A stretch of DNA of 64,000 nt from Amycolatopsis australiensis (lineage in GTDB: Bacteria; Actinomycetota; Actinomycetes; Mycobacteriales; Pseudonocardiaceae): positions 4,092,001 to 4,156,000 of the forward strand of contig NZ_FPJG01000006.1 in the NCBI RefSeq assembly GCF_900119165.1, in the 5' to 3' direction. Of the stretch, positions 63,345 through 64,000 are shown piece by piece. Position numbers and translations under genes: made by a program. Numbering within the stretch: the stretch's first letter is position 1; each line of letters opens with the position of its first letter. The notes under the pieces are model-generated. The model had not been told where the DNA came from and did not search any database. It worked only from the letters and a program-made list of their open reading frames with translations.

Positions 63345-64000
63345 ATGAGCACTCCGGTACGCGGCCGGGTCCGCGTGGCACAAGGCGCGAAGCGGGTACG
63401 GGTGTTCCTCGGCGGGCAGCTCGTCGCGGACACCGTGCACCCCCTCCTGGTGTGGGAAGCTCCCTACTACCCCACGTACTACATCCCGCGCGCGGACGTC
63501 GTGAGCGGCGTTCTCGCCCCCTCCGGCCGGACGTCGCACTCGCCCAGCCGCGGGGAAGGTGTTCTGTCGACGATAAAGGGTGGCGCGGCCGAGGCGGTGG
63601 ACGCCGCGCTGGAGTACCCGGATTCGCCGATCGAGCAGCTGCGGGACCACGTCCGCTTCGAGTTCGGCGCGTTCGACTGGTTCGAAGAGGACGAGCAGAT
63701 CTTCACGCACCCGCGCGACCCCGGCGTCCGCGTCGACATCCTGCCGAGCTCACGGCACGTGCGGATCGAGGTCGGCGGTGTCACCGTCGCCGACTCGGTC
63801 CGCCCGCACCTGCTGTTCGAAACCGGCCTGCCGGTCCGCTACTACCTGCCCCGCGTCGACGTCCGGATGGACCTGCTCGAGAAGATCGGCACGGTGACGC
63901 ACTGCCCGTACAAGGGCGCCGCCGAGCACTTCGACGTGGCCGGGCACGAAGACCTCGCCTGGAGCTACCCGACGCCGTTGCCGGAGAGCACCCGCGTCGC
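63345..64000 (+). CDS. DUF427 protein, two repeats, truncated by the window edge
   Basis: The frame from ATG 63345 is open to the end (218 codons seen). Two DUF427 units are visible: RVFLGGQLVADTVHPLLVWEAPYYPTYYIPRADV, and SRHVRIEVGGVTVADSVRPHLLFETGLPVRYYLPRVDV followed by THCPYKGAAEHFDV and HEDLAWSYPTPLPE. DUF427 proteins are small beta-rich proteins of unknown role that are frequent in actinobacteria; duplicated forms of about 240-260 residues are usual, so only a short C-terminal part is missing. It is divergent from the ROK gene across 100 bp. Confidence 0.85.
   Translation, partial: MSTPVRGRVRVAQGAKRVRVFLGGQLVADTVHPLLVWEAPYYPTYYIPRADVVSGVLAPSGRTSHSPSRGEGVLSTIKGGAAEAVDAALEYPDSPIEQLRDHVRFEFGAFDWFEEDEQIFTHPRDPGVRVDILPSSRHVRIEVGGVTVADSVRPHLLFETGLPVRYYLPRVDVRMDLLEKIGTVTHCPYKGAAEHFDVAGHEDLAWSYPTPLPESTRV

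Overview
The window is high-GC actinobacterial DNA, most likely from Pseudonocardiaceae and plausibly Amycolatopsis. The inference rests on the very high GC content, the GTG/TTG starts in 4-bp overlaps, an EspG-type ESX gene next to mraZ, a wag31-type divIVA, a translational T-box before ileS and a SAM-IV riboswitch. No tRNA, rRNA, CRISPR array, transposase or integrase was seen.

1-15791: the end of an espG-like gene, then the division and cell wall (dcw) cluster mraZ-rsmH-ftsL-ftsI-murE-murF-mraY-murD-ftsW-murG-murC-ftsQ, tightly packed and mostly translationally coupled. The mraZ promoter lies inside four 10-bp-phased MraZ-type boxes, and the mraZ-rsmH gap carries a long hairpin fitting the actinobacterial mraW RNA motif.

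15792-23819: about 8 kb of unrelated genes separates ftsQ from ftsZ: an NmrA-type oxidoreductase, a divergent MFS/CGNR-regulator pair, ohrR-osmC, a DinB-like gene, and a SigK-type locus. In that locus sigK and its anti-sigma gene look intact. The neighbouring lipid-modification genes are eroded: an FAD amine oxidase and a DUF1365 gene carry in-frame internal deletions, and antisense remnants of a cyclopropane synthase and a DUF1295 protein are frameshifted.

23820-28621: the cluster resumes with ftsZ, pgeF, yggS, sepF, yggT and divIVA. 28735-43773: ileS with its T-box, lspA and rluD are interleaved with a small membrane protein, an ArsR/MFS divergent pair, a MecA_N-type penicillin-binding protein, a second ArsR paralogue, a cation/proton antiporter, a SAM-IV-controlled class V aminotransferase and two overlapping paralogous membrane proteins.

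43770-64000: accessory and housekeeping genes. These include a winged-helix protein with a 30-bp coding minisatellite, a 2209-residue protein made of four complete DUF885 peptidase-like modules, fumarylacetoacetase, an F420-type LLM oxidoreductase, a class F-like sortase whose catalytic Cys is Ser, Ppx/GppA, an ArsR/beta-phosphoglucomutase/GH65 operon, a hotdog thioesterase, a MarR/flavin-protein pair sharing an operator at their start codons, a ROK regulator and a partial DUF427 gene. Four non-coding tandem arrays (20, 21, 30 and 45 bp units) lie between genes. Many genes show a TAnnnT-like -10 box 6-8 nt before the start codon, which suggests leaderless transcripts.
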